Below, piece by piece: positions 9,241 through 17,693 of a DNA stretch of 64,000 bases. The DNA comes from Yoonia vestfoldensis SKA53. Its GTDB lineage: Bacteria > Pseudomonadota > Alphaproteobacteria > Rhodobacterales > Rhodobacteraceae. The notes under the pieces are model-generated. The model made no database searches. It was not told the DNA's origin and saw nothing but the letters and a program-made list of their open reading frames with translations. Location: the NCBI RefSeq assembly GCF_000152785.1, contig NZ_CH672414.1, positions 401,615 through 465,614 of the forward strand, written 5' to 3'. The translations under genes and the position numbers were made by a program. Each line of letters begins with the position of its first letter. Positions within the stretch are counted from its first letter, which is position 1.

Positions 9241-10539
9241 ATGACGATAGAACGCATGACCGGCACACGGATCCGGGAAAAACGGATGGATATCGGGCTG
9301 CGGCAGGCCAGTTTGGCGTCTGCCGTGGGCATATCGCCGTCTTATCTGAACCTGATCGAACATAACCGACGCCGGATTGGCGGCAAGCTGCTGACCGATC
9401 TGGCGCGCGCGCTGGGGGTCGATCCGTCCCATCTTGCGGGTGGCGCTGACCGCGACCTGCTGGACCAGTTGCACAGCGCCGCGACGCTTGCTGGTGACAT
9501 GGCCGAGATCGCGCGCGCCGAAGAACTGGCCGCGCGCTTTCCGGGCTGGGCCGGGCTGATCGCGCTGCAGGCGCGCCGTTTGGCGGTGCTGGATGAACGC
9601 ATCGGCGCCTTGACCGACCGCATGGCGCATGATCCGTTTCTGGCGACCGCCTTGCATGACGTGATTTCGGCGGTGACCGCGATCCGGTCAACAGCGGCGA
9701 TTCTTGTCAGTCAGGAACAGATCGACGCCGACTGGCAGCGCCGTTTTCACGAAAATATTCATACCGACAGCCTGCGTCTGGGTAAAAGCAGCGAAGCATT
9801 GGTCGCCTATCTGGAGGCACCTGCCGATGCCGAACAATCGCCTGACACGCCGATGGGGCAGGTTGATACTTTTCTTGCCAAGAACGGCTATCACCTGCCG
9901 ATGATCGAGGCGGAAACGGCCACGCCAGACGAGGTTGTCAGACTTTCTGGGCTGACTGGGGCGGCGGCGGCCCTGTTGGGCGGGATCTGCCGGCAATATG
10001 CTGCGGATGCGCGCGCCTTGCCGATGGCCGCTTTCGCGCAGGCAGCGCAGGCTTGCAATTATGACCCTGCTCTGCTGGCCACGCGATGTGGTACGGATTT
10101 CGCCACGATCCTGCGGCGGTTGCCGTGCCTGCCACCTGACGCGGGCCATCCGCCGATCGGGCTGGCCGTTTGCGATGCTGCGGGGGCTTTGCTTTATCTC
10201 AAGCGGGTGCCGGGCTTTGCAATGCCTACGGCAGGCGGGGCATGCCCGCTCTGGCCGCTGTTTGGGGCGCTGAGCCGCCCAAGCCAGCCATTGCGCGCCG
10301 AAGCTATCCTGCCAGGAGCGACAGCGTCACATCTGCTGTGCTATGCCATTGCGACGCCGCTGGCGGTGCATCATTTCGATCTGCCACCCGTGTTGCGCAG
10401 CACGATGCTGGTGATGCCCGATATGGCCCAAGGCAGCGCGGCCCCGGTCCCTGTCGGCATTGCCTGCCGCATCTGTCCGCGCGCAGATTGCCCCAGCCGC
10501 CGCGAACCTGCGATCATCGGGACGGTAACTGCGCTTTGA
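9241..10539 (+). CDS. XRE-family regulator with short-chain fatty acyl-CoA regulator C-terminus (ScfR/RamB type)
   Basis: 432-residue transcription factor. An N-terminal Cro/XRE helix-turn-helix (TRIREKRMDIGLRQASLASAVGISPSYLNLIE) is followed by a long sensor part and a C-terminal cysteine cluster CRICPRADCPSR. This layout is that of RamB/PrpR/ScfR regulators of acetate, propionate and related acyl-CoA metabolism (family knowledge). The likely start at 9241 follows AGGACC; the frame is open to 9169. It is followed by a response regulator and a symporter-kinase gene on the same strand, which suggests a shared role in sensing carboxylates. The ligand is unknown. Confidence 0.8.
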   Translation: MTIERMTGTRIREKRMDIGLRQASLASAVGISPSYLNLIEHNRRRIGGKLLTDLARALGVDPSHLAGGADRDLLDQLHSAATLAGDMAEIARAEELAARFPGWAGLIALQARRLAVLDERIGALTDRMAHDPFLATALHDVISAVTAIRSTAAILVSQEQIDADWQRRFHENIHTDSLRLGKSSEALVAYLEAPADAEQSPDTPMGQVDTFLAKNGYHLPMIEAETATPDEVVRLSGLTGAAAALLGGICRQYAADARALPMAAFAQAAQACNYDPALLATRCGTDFATILRRLPCLPPDAGHPPIGLAVCDAAGALLYLKRVPGFAMPTAGGACPLWPLFGALSRPSQPLRAEAILPGATASHLLCYAIATPLAVHHFDLPPVLRSTMLVMPDMAQGSAAPVPVGIACRICPRADCPSRREPAIIGTVTAL

Positions 10540-10618
10540 CAGCCCGCCTCGAAAGGGAGATAGTCCCCATCAAGAGGAGCCCGCGCGTCAGCGCGGCGAA
10601 TGAAGGGGAGGCGATGAG

Positions 10619-10987
10619 ATGGGCAAACGCGTCCTTCTGATCGAGGATGAACCGAATATCATAGAGGCGATCGGGTTCATCCTGTCGCGCGACGGCTGGA
10701 CCGTGCATACCCATCAGGACGGCCAGACTGCGATGGCCAAGGTGTTGGCCCTGCCGCCGGATATGATCATCCTTGACGTGATGCTGCCCGGGCGCAGCGG
10801 GTTCGAGATTTTACGCGAATTGCGCAGCACCGATGTGACCAAGGATATCCCCGTCATGATGCTGACCGCGCGCGGCCAGGACAAGGACCGCGACCTTGCG
10901 CTGCGGCTGGGGGCGAACCATTTCATGACCAAACCCTTTTCCAACAGCGATGTGCGCGATTATGTCCGCGCCATGATGGACCCATGA
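10619..10987 (+). CDS. Single-domain response regulator (CheY-like receiver)
   Basis: 122-residue stand-alone receiver domain. Acidic pocket residues lie in LLIEDEPN, the phospho-acceptor Asp is in MIILDVMLPGRSG, a Thr lies in MMLTARG and the Lys is in MTKPFS. There is no output domain. A GGGGAGG ribosome site precedes the ATG. Its stop overlaps the next gene by ATGA, so it is translationally coupled to the small membrane protein and then the histidine kinase, its probable partner. Confidence 0.9.
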   Translation: MGKRVLLIEDEPNIIEAIGFILSRDGWTVHTHQDGQTAMAKVLALPPDMIILDVMLPGRSGFEILRELRSTDVTKDIPVMMLTARGQDKDRDLALRLGANHFMTKPFSNSDVRDYVRAMMDP

Positions 10988-11253
10988 AACCGCCCGCCAA
11001 ACCGCCGGTGTTTCTGGAACGCGCCAGTTACCGGCAACGCCGGCTGGGTGATGCTGCGCAATTCCTGCCATTGTTGGGGGCGGTTTTGTGGTTCATTCCG
11101 TTGCTCTGGGCGACCGATGGCCCAGAGGCACCATCGAAATCCAGCATGCTCACCTATATCTTCGTGATCTGGCTGGTCCTGATCGGGCTTGCGGCCCTGC
11201 TGTCGCGGCTGTTGCCCGATACCGACGAAGCATCCGACGACATGCGGCGGTAA
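10984..11253 (+). CDS. Small membrane protein, unknown function
   Basis: 89 residues with two predicted membrane helices (around residues 25-43 and 54-75) and a basic N-terminus. It overlaps the response regulator by 4 bases and shares its stop with the start of the kinase gene (TAATG), so all three are coupled. In size and position it resembles the small DUF485/DUF4212-type partner subunits that often precede sodium:solute symporters, but I cannot assign the family with certainty. Confidence 0.65.
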   Translation: MKPPAKPPVFLERASYRQRRLGDAAQFLPLLGAVLWFIPLLWATDGPEAPSKSSMLTYIFVIWLVLIGLAALLSRLLPDTDEASDDMRR

Positions 11254-13940
11254 TGGTTTCCTTCAATATCCTGATCCTTGTCGCGCTCAGCTATGTGGCA
11301 GTATTGTTCTTGGTCGCGTTCCTGGCCGAACGGCGCGCAGCGGTGGGCGAGGCGAATTGGCTACGCTCGCCGGTCATATATACGCTGTCGTTGAGCATCT
11401 ATTGTACGGCCTGGACGTTCTATGGGGCCGTCGGCTATGCCGCGCGGTCGGGGCTGGAATTCGTGACGATTTACCTGGGGCCGTCGCTGGTGATGGTAGG
11501 CTGGTGGTGGATCTTGCGGCGGTTGGTGCGGATCGGGCGGGCGCAGCGGATCACCTCGATCGCTGATTTGATTTCGTCGCGCTTTGGCAAATCGCGCTGG
11601 TTGGGAGCGATTGTCACCGTGATCGCGGTTGTCGCAGCCACACCCTATATCGCGCTGCAGATCCAGTCTGTCACGTTGTCGCTGGCGGTGTTCGCACAAA
11701 GCGAAGGAGCAGCCTGGAGCGATGGCGATTTCGTGCGTGCCGCGATGTGGTTCGCTGCGGGGCTAGCGGTTTTTACCATCCTGTTCGGCACCCGTAATCT
11801 GGATGCCAACGAACGCCATCCCGGCATTGTTACAGCCATCGCGGTCGAGGCGGTGGTCAAGCTGTTCGCCTTGATTGCTGTCGGTGTTTTCGTGGTCTGG
11901 GGGCTGGGCGGCGGGCCTGTGCAGATGATGGCGCGGATCGATGCGTCTGATCTTGATCTGTGGGATCAGGACACGAACCGCTGGTTCGGGCTGATCTTTG
12001 TGTCGGCGGCGGCGTTCATCTGCTTGCCACGGATGTTCCAGGTCATGGTCGTGGAAAACGATGACGAGGCCCAAATGCGCTTTGCCAGCTGGGCCTTTCC
12101 GGCCTATCTGCTGGCGATGAGCCTGTTCGTCGTACCCATCGCGGTCGTGGGGCTGGATCTGATGCCTGCAGGCAGCAACCCCGACTTGTTCGTTTTGACC
12201 ATTCCTTTAAGTCAGGGCGCTAATGGTCTGGCAATGCTGTCTTTTTTGGGTGGGTTTTCATCTGCGACATCCATGGTGATCGTGGCGACGATCGCGCTGG
12301 CGACGATGGTGTCGAACCATATCGTCGTGCCTTTTTGGTTCTCTTTGCAGGGCGATCAGCGCGGTGCGATGTCGGGCGACGTGCGCCAGCTGACGCTGCT
12401 GGCGCGGCGGCTGTCGATCGCGGGGGTGCTGGCGCTGGGGTTTATCTATTACCGGTTGTCGGGGGGCGGTACGGCGCTGGCCGCGATCGGGCTGATCTCT
12501 TTCGTTGGATCGGTGCAGGTGCTGCCCGCGTTGATCGGCGGCATTTTCTGGCGGGGTGCGACGCGGCCTGCGGCGGCAGCCGGATTGCTGACGGGGCTGG
12601 TGGTCTGGCTTTGGACAATGTTCCTGCCCAGCTTTGGCCCCGGTGCCGTGATCCCGGTGGCAGTGTTCGCCGATGGCCCGTTCGGGATCGGCTGGTTGCG
12701 TCCTGAGGCCCTGTTCGGGATCGGTGGAATAGACCCCTTGGTGCATGGCATATTGTGGTCGATGCTGCTGAACAGCGCGATCTTTGTCGCGGTGTCGCTG
12801 ATCACGTTTCCATCGCCACTGGAAAGGCTGCAAGGCGCGCAATTTGTCAACGTTTTTGAACATGGTACCGGCGCGCGCACATGGTCGCGCCTGGTTGCCG
12901 ATGCAGAAGACCTGCTGCTGATGTCGCAGCGCATCATTGGTCAGACCGAGGCGCAGCGGATGTTCGCGCGCGAAGCCGCAAGCCAGGGCATCCCGGGCCA
13001 AATGCCCAAGGCCACACCCGATTTTGTCGCGCGGCTGGAACGCGAATTGGGCGGGTCTGTGGGGGCCGCAACCGCCCATGCCATGATCGGCCAGTTGACA
13101 GGGGGCAGCGGCGTGTCGGTCGAGGATCTGATCGCCGTGGCGGACGAGGCGGCACAGATCCTTGAATATTCCAACCGGCTCGAGGCGAAATCCGCCGAAC
13201 AAGAGGCGACGGCGCGCGCCCTGCGCGATGCCAATGCCAAGCTGACGGCGCTGTCGATCCAGAAAGACGCGTTTCTCAGCCAGATCAGCCACGAATTGCG
13301 CACGCCAATGACCTCGATCCGGTCGTTTTCGGAAATTCTGCGCGATGATGATTTGGCCATCAAGGATCGCAACCGCTATGCTGGGATCATTCTGGACGAA
13401 TCGATCCGGCTGTCGCGGCTGCTGGATGATCTGCTGGATTTGTCGGTGCTGGAAAACGGGCAGGTCGTGCTGCGTCCGCAGACGGGCCCGCTGTCGGCGC
13501 TGCTGGACCGCGCCATCGCGGCGGCGGGTCTGCATGAACGCAACCTGACTATCCTGCGTGACCGCGCGGCCGAGGATATCGAGATCACCGCCGATCTGGA
13601 CCGGCTGGTGCAGGTGTTCATCAACCTGATCTCGAATGCCGCGAAATATTGCGATGCAAAAAAACCCGCCCTGACGATTCGCGTCAGCCGGACCAAGGGC
13701 CAGCACCGGATCGATTTTCTGGATAATGGTATCGGGATTGCCGCGCAGAACCAGGAACTGATTTTTGAGAAATTTTCCCGTCTTGCCGATGAATCCAAGG
13801 CGGGCGGTGCGGGCCTTGGTCTTGCCATCTGCCGCGAGATCATGCACCGGCTGCAAGGCGATATCACCTATCTGCATGGCACATCCGGCACGGCGTTCCG
13901 CGTGACCTTGCCCGTGATGTCCGCGCCGGTTGTGTCTTAG
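11253..13940 (+). CDS. Sodium:solute symporter-histidine kinase fusion (CbrA-like sensor)
   Basis: 895-residue hybrid. The first ~530 residues are a polytopic sodium:solute symporter (SSSF)-type membrane domain (IYCTAWTFYGAVGYAARSGLEF and many helices). A linker with coiled-coil character follows, then a HisKA domain with the phospho-acceptor His680 in QISHELRTPM and an HATPase domain (NLISNAAKY, DNGIGI, GAGLGLAICREI). CbrA-type sensors couple transport-like binding of a nutrient to phosphorylation. The start at 11253 overlaps the stop of the upstream small membrane protein. The single-domain regulator at 10619 is the likely target. Confidence 0.9.
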   Translation: MVSFNILILVALSYVAVLFLVAFLAERRAAVGEANWLRSPVIYTLSLSIYCTAWTFYGAVGYAARSGLEFVTIYLGPSLVMVGWWWILRRLVRIGRAQRITSIADLISSRFGKSRWLGAIVTVIAVVAATPYIALQIQSVTLSLAVFAQSEGAAWSDGDFVRAAMWFAAGLAVFTILFGTRNLDANERHPGIVTAIAVEAVVKLFALIAVGVFVVWGLGGGPVQMMARIDASDLDLWDQDTNRWFGLIFVSAAAFICLPRMFQVMVVENDDEAQMRFASWAFPAYLLAMSLFVVPIAVVGLDLMPAGSNPDLFVLTIPLSQGANGLAMLSFLGGFSSATSMVIVATIALATMVSNHIVVPFWFSLQGDQRGAMSGDVRQLTLLARRLSIAGVLALGFIYYRLSGGGTALAAIGLISFVGSVQVLPALIGGIFWRGATRPAAAAGLLTGLVVWLWTMFLPSFGPGAVIPVAVFADGPFGIGWLRPEALFGIGGIDPLVHGILWSMLLNSAIFVAVSLITFPSPLERLQGAQFVNVFEHGTGARTWSRLVADAEDLLLMSQRIIGQTEAQRMFAREAASQGIPGQMPKATPDFVARLERELGGSVGAATAHAMIGQLTGGSGVSVEDLIAVADEAAQILEYSNRLEAKSAEQEATARALRDANAKLTALSIQKDAFLSQISHELRTPMTSIRSFSEILRDDDLAIKDRNRYAGIILDESIRLSRLLDDLLDLSVLENGQVVLRPQTGPLSALLDRAIAAAGLHERNLTILRDRAAEDIEITADLDRLVQVFINLISNAAKYCDAKKPALTIRVSRTKGQHRIDFLDNGIGIAAQNQELIFEKFSRLADESKAGGAGLGLAICREIMHRLQGDITYLHGTSGTAFRVTLPVMSAPVVS

Positions 13941-13992
13941 CGGAAAAGTAATCACTGCTGGATTAGTCTGACGTCAAACCCAAGGCAGGCGC

Positions 13993-14961
13993 ATGACTGA
14001 CAGCTCACATATCTTCATTCTGCGACGGATGGCGGGGCAGGCCGTTGACACGCCCCCCGTCAGCCCGCTGACCACGTCGCGCGCGGTGCGGCTGGCGCTG
14101 GTAAAGGCGGCCAGCGATGCGGGCGGGCTGGTGCTGCGGGTGGCCAGCACGGCGGATGATGTCGGGCAGCTGGATGATCTGCTGGGCGGGCTGGAGACGG
14201 GGCTGATGCTGGTCGGGCTGGATCGGCGGGGCGCTTTGGCGGGCTTTGTTGCGGTGGATATGCAATTGCGCGCCGCCATGGTCGAGGTGCAGACGACAGG
14301 CCGCCTGTTGGATCAGCCCGCCGATGACCGGCCTGCGACCGGCGCGGATAAGGCACTGTGCGATCCTTTGCTGGTGGCGTTCCTGTCCGCCTTGCCCCCT
14401 GCGGTGATGGGCACCGCCTATGAAGGCTGGGTCGATGATGTGACCGTTGGTGGCAGGCTGGCCGACAGCCGGTTGGCCGGTTTGCTGCTGGAGGATGGCG
14501 ATTACCGCGTGCTGCGGATGAATGTCGAACTTGGCACCGGCGACCGGCAGGGCGAGGTGATGTTGGTCCTGCCGGTGCAGGCCGCACCCATGGTGCCAGA
14601 GGAGCAAGCGCCAGTGATGGATTGGGAGACCGCGTTCAGCGCGGCGGTGCAGGATGCGCCTGCGATGCTGACCGCGCGGCTGCACCAGTTCAAGATGCCG
14701 CTGGGGCGTGCGCAGGCTTTGCAGGTGGGGCAGGTGGTGCCGCTGCCCGGTTGCACCGTCAATTCGGTGCGGCTGATCGCCCCCGATGGGCGCTGCGTGG
14801 CGCAGGCCAAGCTGGGCCAATCTGCCGGACACCGCGCCGTGCGGATCGAACTGGCCCCGGGCCCGGAAATGGCTGATCTGGTCAGCACGGGGGTGTCACT
14901 GCCAGAGGTCGGATTTTCCTTTGACACAGCCGAAGAGGGCGAGATTTTGGAAGGGGTTTAG
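13993..14961 (+). CDS. FliM/FliN (SpoA) C-terminal-domain protein, orphan
   Basis: 322 residues. The C-terminal ~75 residues (from about residue 230) resemble the SpoA domain of FliM/FliN: the segment LGRAQALQVGQVVPLPGCTVNSVRL, then a predicted beta-rich GRCVAQAKLGQSAGHRAVRIEL. The N-terminal two thirds is low-complexity Ala/Leu/Gly/Asp-rich and only weakly FliM-like. No flagellar genes are nearby. It could be a divergent motor-switch subunit encoded away from the main flagellar cluster. Confidence in the domain is moderate. Confidence 0.55.
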   Translation: MTDSSHIFILRRMAGQAVDTPPVSPLTTSRAVRLALVKAASDAGGLVLRVASTADDVGQLDDLLGGLETGLMLVGLDRRGALAGFVAVDMQLRAAMVEVQTTGRLLDQPADDRPATGADKALCDPLLVAFLSALPPAVMGTAYEGWVDDVTVGGRLADSRLAGLLLEDGDYRVLRMNVELGTGDRQGEVMLVLPVQAAPMVPEEQAPVMDWETAFSAAVQDAPAMLTARLHQFKMPLGRAQALQVGQVVPLPGCTVNSVRLIAPDGRCVAQAKLGQSAGHRAVRIELAPGPEMADLVSTGVSLPEVGFSFDTAEEGEILEGV

Positions 14962-15045
14962 ACCGGTTTGCGCTTGTTGCATCAGGCAAATATCATCACG
15001 CAACACATTGAACTTAAATGAAACATTCTTGCATTTAGAACGGAA

Positions 15046-15090
15046 CAGGGCGTGACGCCGGATCATCCTGCGTCACGCCCTGATTTTTGC
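15046..15090 (+). terminator. Terminator after the FliM/FliN-like gene
   Basis: Perfect 13-base inverted repeat: CAGGGCGTGACGC (15046-15058) and GCGTCACGCCCTG (15070-15082), with an 11-base loop, followed by ATTTTT. It lies 85 bases past the stop of the plus-strand gene and 20 bases before the end of the convergent sulfur operon. It ends plus-strand transcription; the opposite strand has no T run. Confidence 0.85.
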
Positions 15091-15108
15091 AATCTGGCGG
15101 ATGGGGCC

Positions 15109-15534
15109 TTACCCCTTGGCCAGCATATCCAGCTGCCCGCGCATCCCGCCAAGGTCATAGCCCGCCTGCGCCGTGGCCTGAATGATCGCATCGGTCGGCA
15201 TCTTGCCTGCCTGTCCCAGCGACCAGACGATCGAGGACCGTGTGCCCGACGCGCAATAGGCCAGCACCGGACCTGATGACGCGTCAGCCGCTGCCATCTG
15301 GCTGTCAACCATGCCCATGTTCAGCCCCTGATGGGTCACGGGGTTGACGGCAAAGGTGATCCCCGCCGCCTCGGCCGCGGCGCGGATGGTGTCTGCCTGA
15401 TGCGAAGGTGGCACCTCGGCATCGGGCCGGTTGCAGATGATCGTGGTGAAACCGGCCGCGGCGATGGCGGCGATATCGGCCACATCAATCTGGGGCGAAA
15501 CCGCGTAAACGGGGGTGATGTGTCGGATATCCAT
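15109..15534 (-). CDS. TIGR01244/DUF442 sulfur transferase (BLH phosphatase-like domain)
   Basis: 141 residues matching the DUF442 protein-tyrosine-phosphatase-like fold, with the CX5R loop YCASGTRSS and the N-terminal VYAVSPQIDVADI. In BigR/SqrR-controlled operons this domain is fused or adjacent to a persulfide dioxygenase and is thought to act as a sulfurtransferase. It is the last gene of the minus-strand operon 17288-15109, 10 bases after the second YeeE-type transporter gene. Confidence 0.85.
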   Translation of the reverse strand: MDIRHITPVYAVSPQIDVADIAAIAAAGFTTIICNRPDAEVPPSHQADTIRAAAEAAGITFAVNPVTHQGLNMGMVDSQMAAADASSGPVLAYCASGTRSSIVWSLGQAGKMPTDAIIQATAQAGYDLGGMRGQLDMLAKG

Positions 15535-15544
15535 GATCGTCCTC

Positions 15545-15976
15545 TTAAGTTGCTGGCACGGCGCGGTCGAAACGGACCCGCAGCCCCGGTGTCAGCATCA
15601 TACCTGCCAGCATTGCGGCCAGAAAGACAAGACCACCTGTCCCGCCATAGCTGAGCGAGGCGAGTGCCGGGCCGGGGCATAGCCCTGCCAGACCCCAGCC
15701 TGCGCCGAACAGGGTGGACCCGATCACCAGGTTGCGCCCGATCCGTGGTTCGGGTGGCGCGGGAAAAGCGGCTGCCAGCACAGGTTTACGCCCGATGGTG
15801 AACCGCCATGCGATGGCCATCGGAATGATCGCGCCGCCCATCACAAAGGCCAGTGTCGGGTCCCAGTCGCCGAACACATCCAGCCAGCCCTGTACCTTGG
15901 TGGTGTCGGTCATGCCCGAAATCAGCAGCCCCAGCCCGAACAGGCCGCCCGTCAGAAAAGAAACAACAGCGCGCAT
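15545..15976 (-). CDS. YeeE/YedE family membrane protein, second half-transporter
   Basis: 143 residues, four predicted helices. Family motifs are LLISGMTDTTKVQGWLDVFGDWDPTLAFVMGGA and GLCPGPALASL, the latter holding the conserved cysteine of the YeeE/YedE sulfur-compound transporters. It overlaps the preceding homologue by one base. The pair resembles PmpA/PmpB half-transporters that together form one thiosulfate/sulfur-type channel. Confidence 0.88.
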   Translation of the reverse strand: MRAVVSFLTGGLFGLGLLISGMTDTTKVQGWLDVFGDWDPTLAFVMGGAIIPMAIAWRFTIGRKPVLAAAFPAPPEPRIGRNLVIGSTLFGAGWGLAGLCPGPALASLSYGGTGGLVFLAAMLAGMMLTPGLRVRFDRAVPAT

Positions 15977-16401
15977 CAGATCACCCCCAGCACATGTTTG
16001 AACAGGACCATCGTCAGACCGCCTGCACCGATATAAAACGCGGTGGACACAATCCCCCGCAACGACAGCCGCGAAATCCCGCAGACCCCGTGGCCAGAGG
16101 TACAGCCATTAGCCAGCCGCGTGCCGATTCCCACCAGCAGACCCGCCGCGACAATGACCATCCAGTTGCTGGTCAGGTTCGTTTCCGACCCGCCGATCGC
16201 CAGCGCCGCGATGGCCGGCACAATCACCAGGCCCACGATCAGCGCCGCGCGTTCCTGCCAGTCACTGCGCCCGCTGCCATCGACCAGCCCGCCGATAATG
16301 CCCGACGCACCCATGACGCGCCCATTCACCAGCAGGAAAAAAGCCCCCGCCATCCCGATCAACCCACCGCCGATCAGGCCCATGATCCAGTCTTGTTGCA
16401 T
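15976..16401 (-). CDS. YeeE/YedE family membrane protein, first half-transporter
   Basis: 141 residues with four predicted helices and the conserved GTRLANGCTSGHGVCGISRLS motif containing the transport cysteines. It pairs with the gene at 15545. It lies 23 bases after the metallo-beta-lactamase-fold gene in an operon for handling reactive sulfur. Confidence 0.88.
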   Translation of the reverse strand: MQQDWIMGLIGGGLIGMAGAFFLLVNGRVMGASGIIGGLVDGSGRSDWQERAALIVGLVIVPAIAALAIGGSETNLTSNWMVIVAAGLLVGIGTRLANGCTSGHGVCGISRLSLRGIVSTAFYIGAGGLTMVLFKHVLGVI

Positions 16402-16424
16402 TGTCTTTCCTTATGTTTTCACGA

Positions 16425-17288
16425 TCAAAGCTGGTTGATCGGTACTTTGAAATAGCGCGCGCCGTTGTCTTCGGGTTCGGGCAGGTTGCCCGCGCGCATG
16501 TTGGTTTGCAGCGATGGCAGGATCAGTCGGGGCATGCCCAGCTGGGCATCGCGCGTGGTGCGCATGGACACGAAATCTTCCAGCGGTTTGCCCGCGCCGA
16601 TATGGATATTCATCGCCTTTTGTTCGCCCACGGTGGTTTCCCAAGCGAATTCATCGCGGCCTGGGGCCTTGTAATCGTGACCCACGAAAATCCGCGTGTC
16701 GTCGGGCAGGGCCAGGATTTTCTGGATCGAGTTATACAGATCCTCTGCCGACCCGCCGGGGAAATCGCAGCGTGCGGTGCCGAAATCGGGCATGAACAGC
16801 GTATCACCCACAAAGGCCGCATCGCCGATCACATAGGTCAGGCAGGCGGGGGTGTGGCCGGGCGTGTGCAGCACATCCGCGCGCAGCTGGCCGATGTGGA
16901 ATGTGTCTGCTTCATTGAACAGCGCATCAAACTGCGATCCGTCGCGCTGAAAAGCGGTCCCTTCGTTAAAGATCTTGCCGAATGTGTTCTGCACGACGGT
17001 GATGTTGGACCCGATCCCGATCTTGCCGCCCAAATGCTCTTGCAGATAGGGGGCGGCGGACAGGTGGTCGGCGTGGACATGGCTTTCGAGGATCCAGGCA
17101 ACATTCAGCCCCTGATCCTTGACCCAGGCAATAATCGCATCGGCCGATGTCGTATCGGTGCGGCCTGCGGCGGGGTCGTAATCCAGAACGCTGTCAACAA
17201 TCGCGCAAGTGTTGCCCTGTGGTTCGCGCACAACGTAGGAAATCGTGTTGGTGGCTTCATCGAAGAAGGCTTTGACTTCGGGTTTCAT
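16425..17288 (-). CDS. MBL-fold persulfide dioxygenase-like hydrolase (ETHE1/Blh type)
   Basis: 287 residues. The metal-binding motif HVHADHLSAAPYL, further ligands in HTPGHTPACLTY and FVGDTLFMPDFGTARCDFPGG, and the closing IFVGHDY fit the ETHE1/Blh group, which oxidises glutathione persulfide to sulfite. First gene of an operon with two YeeE half-transporters and a DUF442 protein, divergent from a SqrR-like repressor. This strongly supports sulfide detoxification rather than a glyoxalase role. Confidence 0.87.
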   Translation of the reverse strand: MKPEVKAFFDEATNTISYVVREPQGNTCAIVDSVLDYDPAAGRTDTTSADAIIAWVKDQGLNVAWILESHVHADHLSAAPYLQEHLGGKIGIGSNITVVQNTFGKIFNEGTAFQRDGSQFDALFNEADTFHIGQLRADVLHTPGHTPACLTYVIGDAAFVGDTLFMPDFGTARCDFPGGSAEDLYNSIQKILALPDDTRIFVGHDYKAPGRDEFAWETTVGEQKAMNIHIGAGKPLEDFVSMRTTRDAQLGMPRLILPSLQTNMRAGNLPEPEDNGARYFKVPINQL

Positions 17289-17329
17289 GTTGATTCTCCT
17301 TTATGGCTATAGAATAAGGGTTTCTGAAA

Positions 17330-17349
17330 ACATTTCAATGTTGAAATGT
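17330..17349. promoter_or_regulatory. Palindromic operator in the divergent sulfur promoter region
   Basis: ACATTTCAA (17330-17338), two bases, then TTGAAATGT (17341-17349): a perfect 9-base-arm palindrome. Its TTGAAA half can serve as the -35 of the regulator gene (TAGAGT 17 bases on, at 17364-17369). The opposite half can serve as -35 of the sulfur operon (TATTCT 16 bases away on the minus strand). A repressor bound here would block both promoters. It is the obvious site for the SqrR-like protein. Confidence 0.75.
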
Positions 17350-17375
17350 ATAAAAAGTTCGGATAGAGTAATCCC

Positions 17376-17693
17376 ATGAGCCAAGCGACCGATTTCCAAC
17401 TGGACCCGATGGATGCCGCAGCGACCGAAGCGGCTGACCTGCTCAAGGCGTTATCCAATCCGGGGCGCTTGCGTATTCTTTGCGCGCTGGTCCCGGGTGA
17501 AATGTCAGTGGGTGATCTGGAAACCGCCCTTGGCGCCAGCCAATCTTATGTGTCGGGCCAGTTGCTGCGCCTGCGCAACGAAGGTCTGGTGTCGTGCACG
17601 CGTGACGGGCGCAGCATCCGTTATCAATTGGCGGATCCGCGCGTGCGCCCGCTTTTGGAACGAATTTACGAGATTTTCTGCCCCGCAGTATAG
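17376..17693 (+). CDS. ArsR-family sulfide/persulfide-responsive repressor, SqrR/BigR-like
   Basis: 105-residue winged-helix protein (LLKALSNPGRLRILCAL; recognition helix GASQSYVSGQLLRLRNEGLV). It carries Cys36 and Cys102, 66 residues apart, the same spacing as Cys41 and Cys107 in Rhodobacter capsulatus SqrR, which form a polysulfide bridge (family knowledge). It has an extra Cys74. The predicted -10 ends about 6 bases before the ATG, so the mRNA may be nearly leaderless. The 3' end overlaps the convergent acyl-CoA dehydrogenase gene by 28 bases. Confidence 0.88.
   Translation: MSQATDFQLDPMDAAATEAADLLKALSNPGRLRILCALVPGEMSVGDLETALGASQSYVSGQLLRLRNEGLVSCTRDGRSIRYQLADPRVRPLLERIYEIFCPAV

Noticed and set aside
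12258..13955. A 565-codon minus-strand frame opposite the kinase gene
   Set aside because: Low-complexity, Arg/Gln/His-rich and antisense to well-conserved histidine kinase domains.
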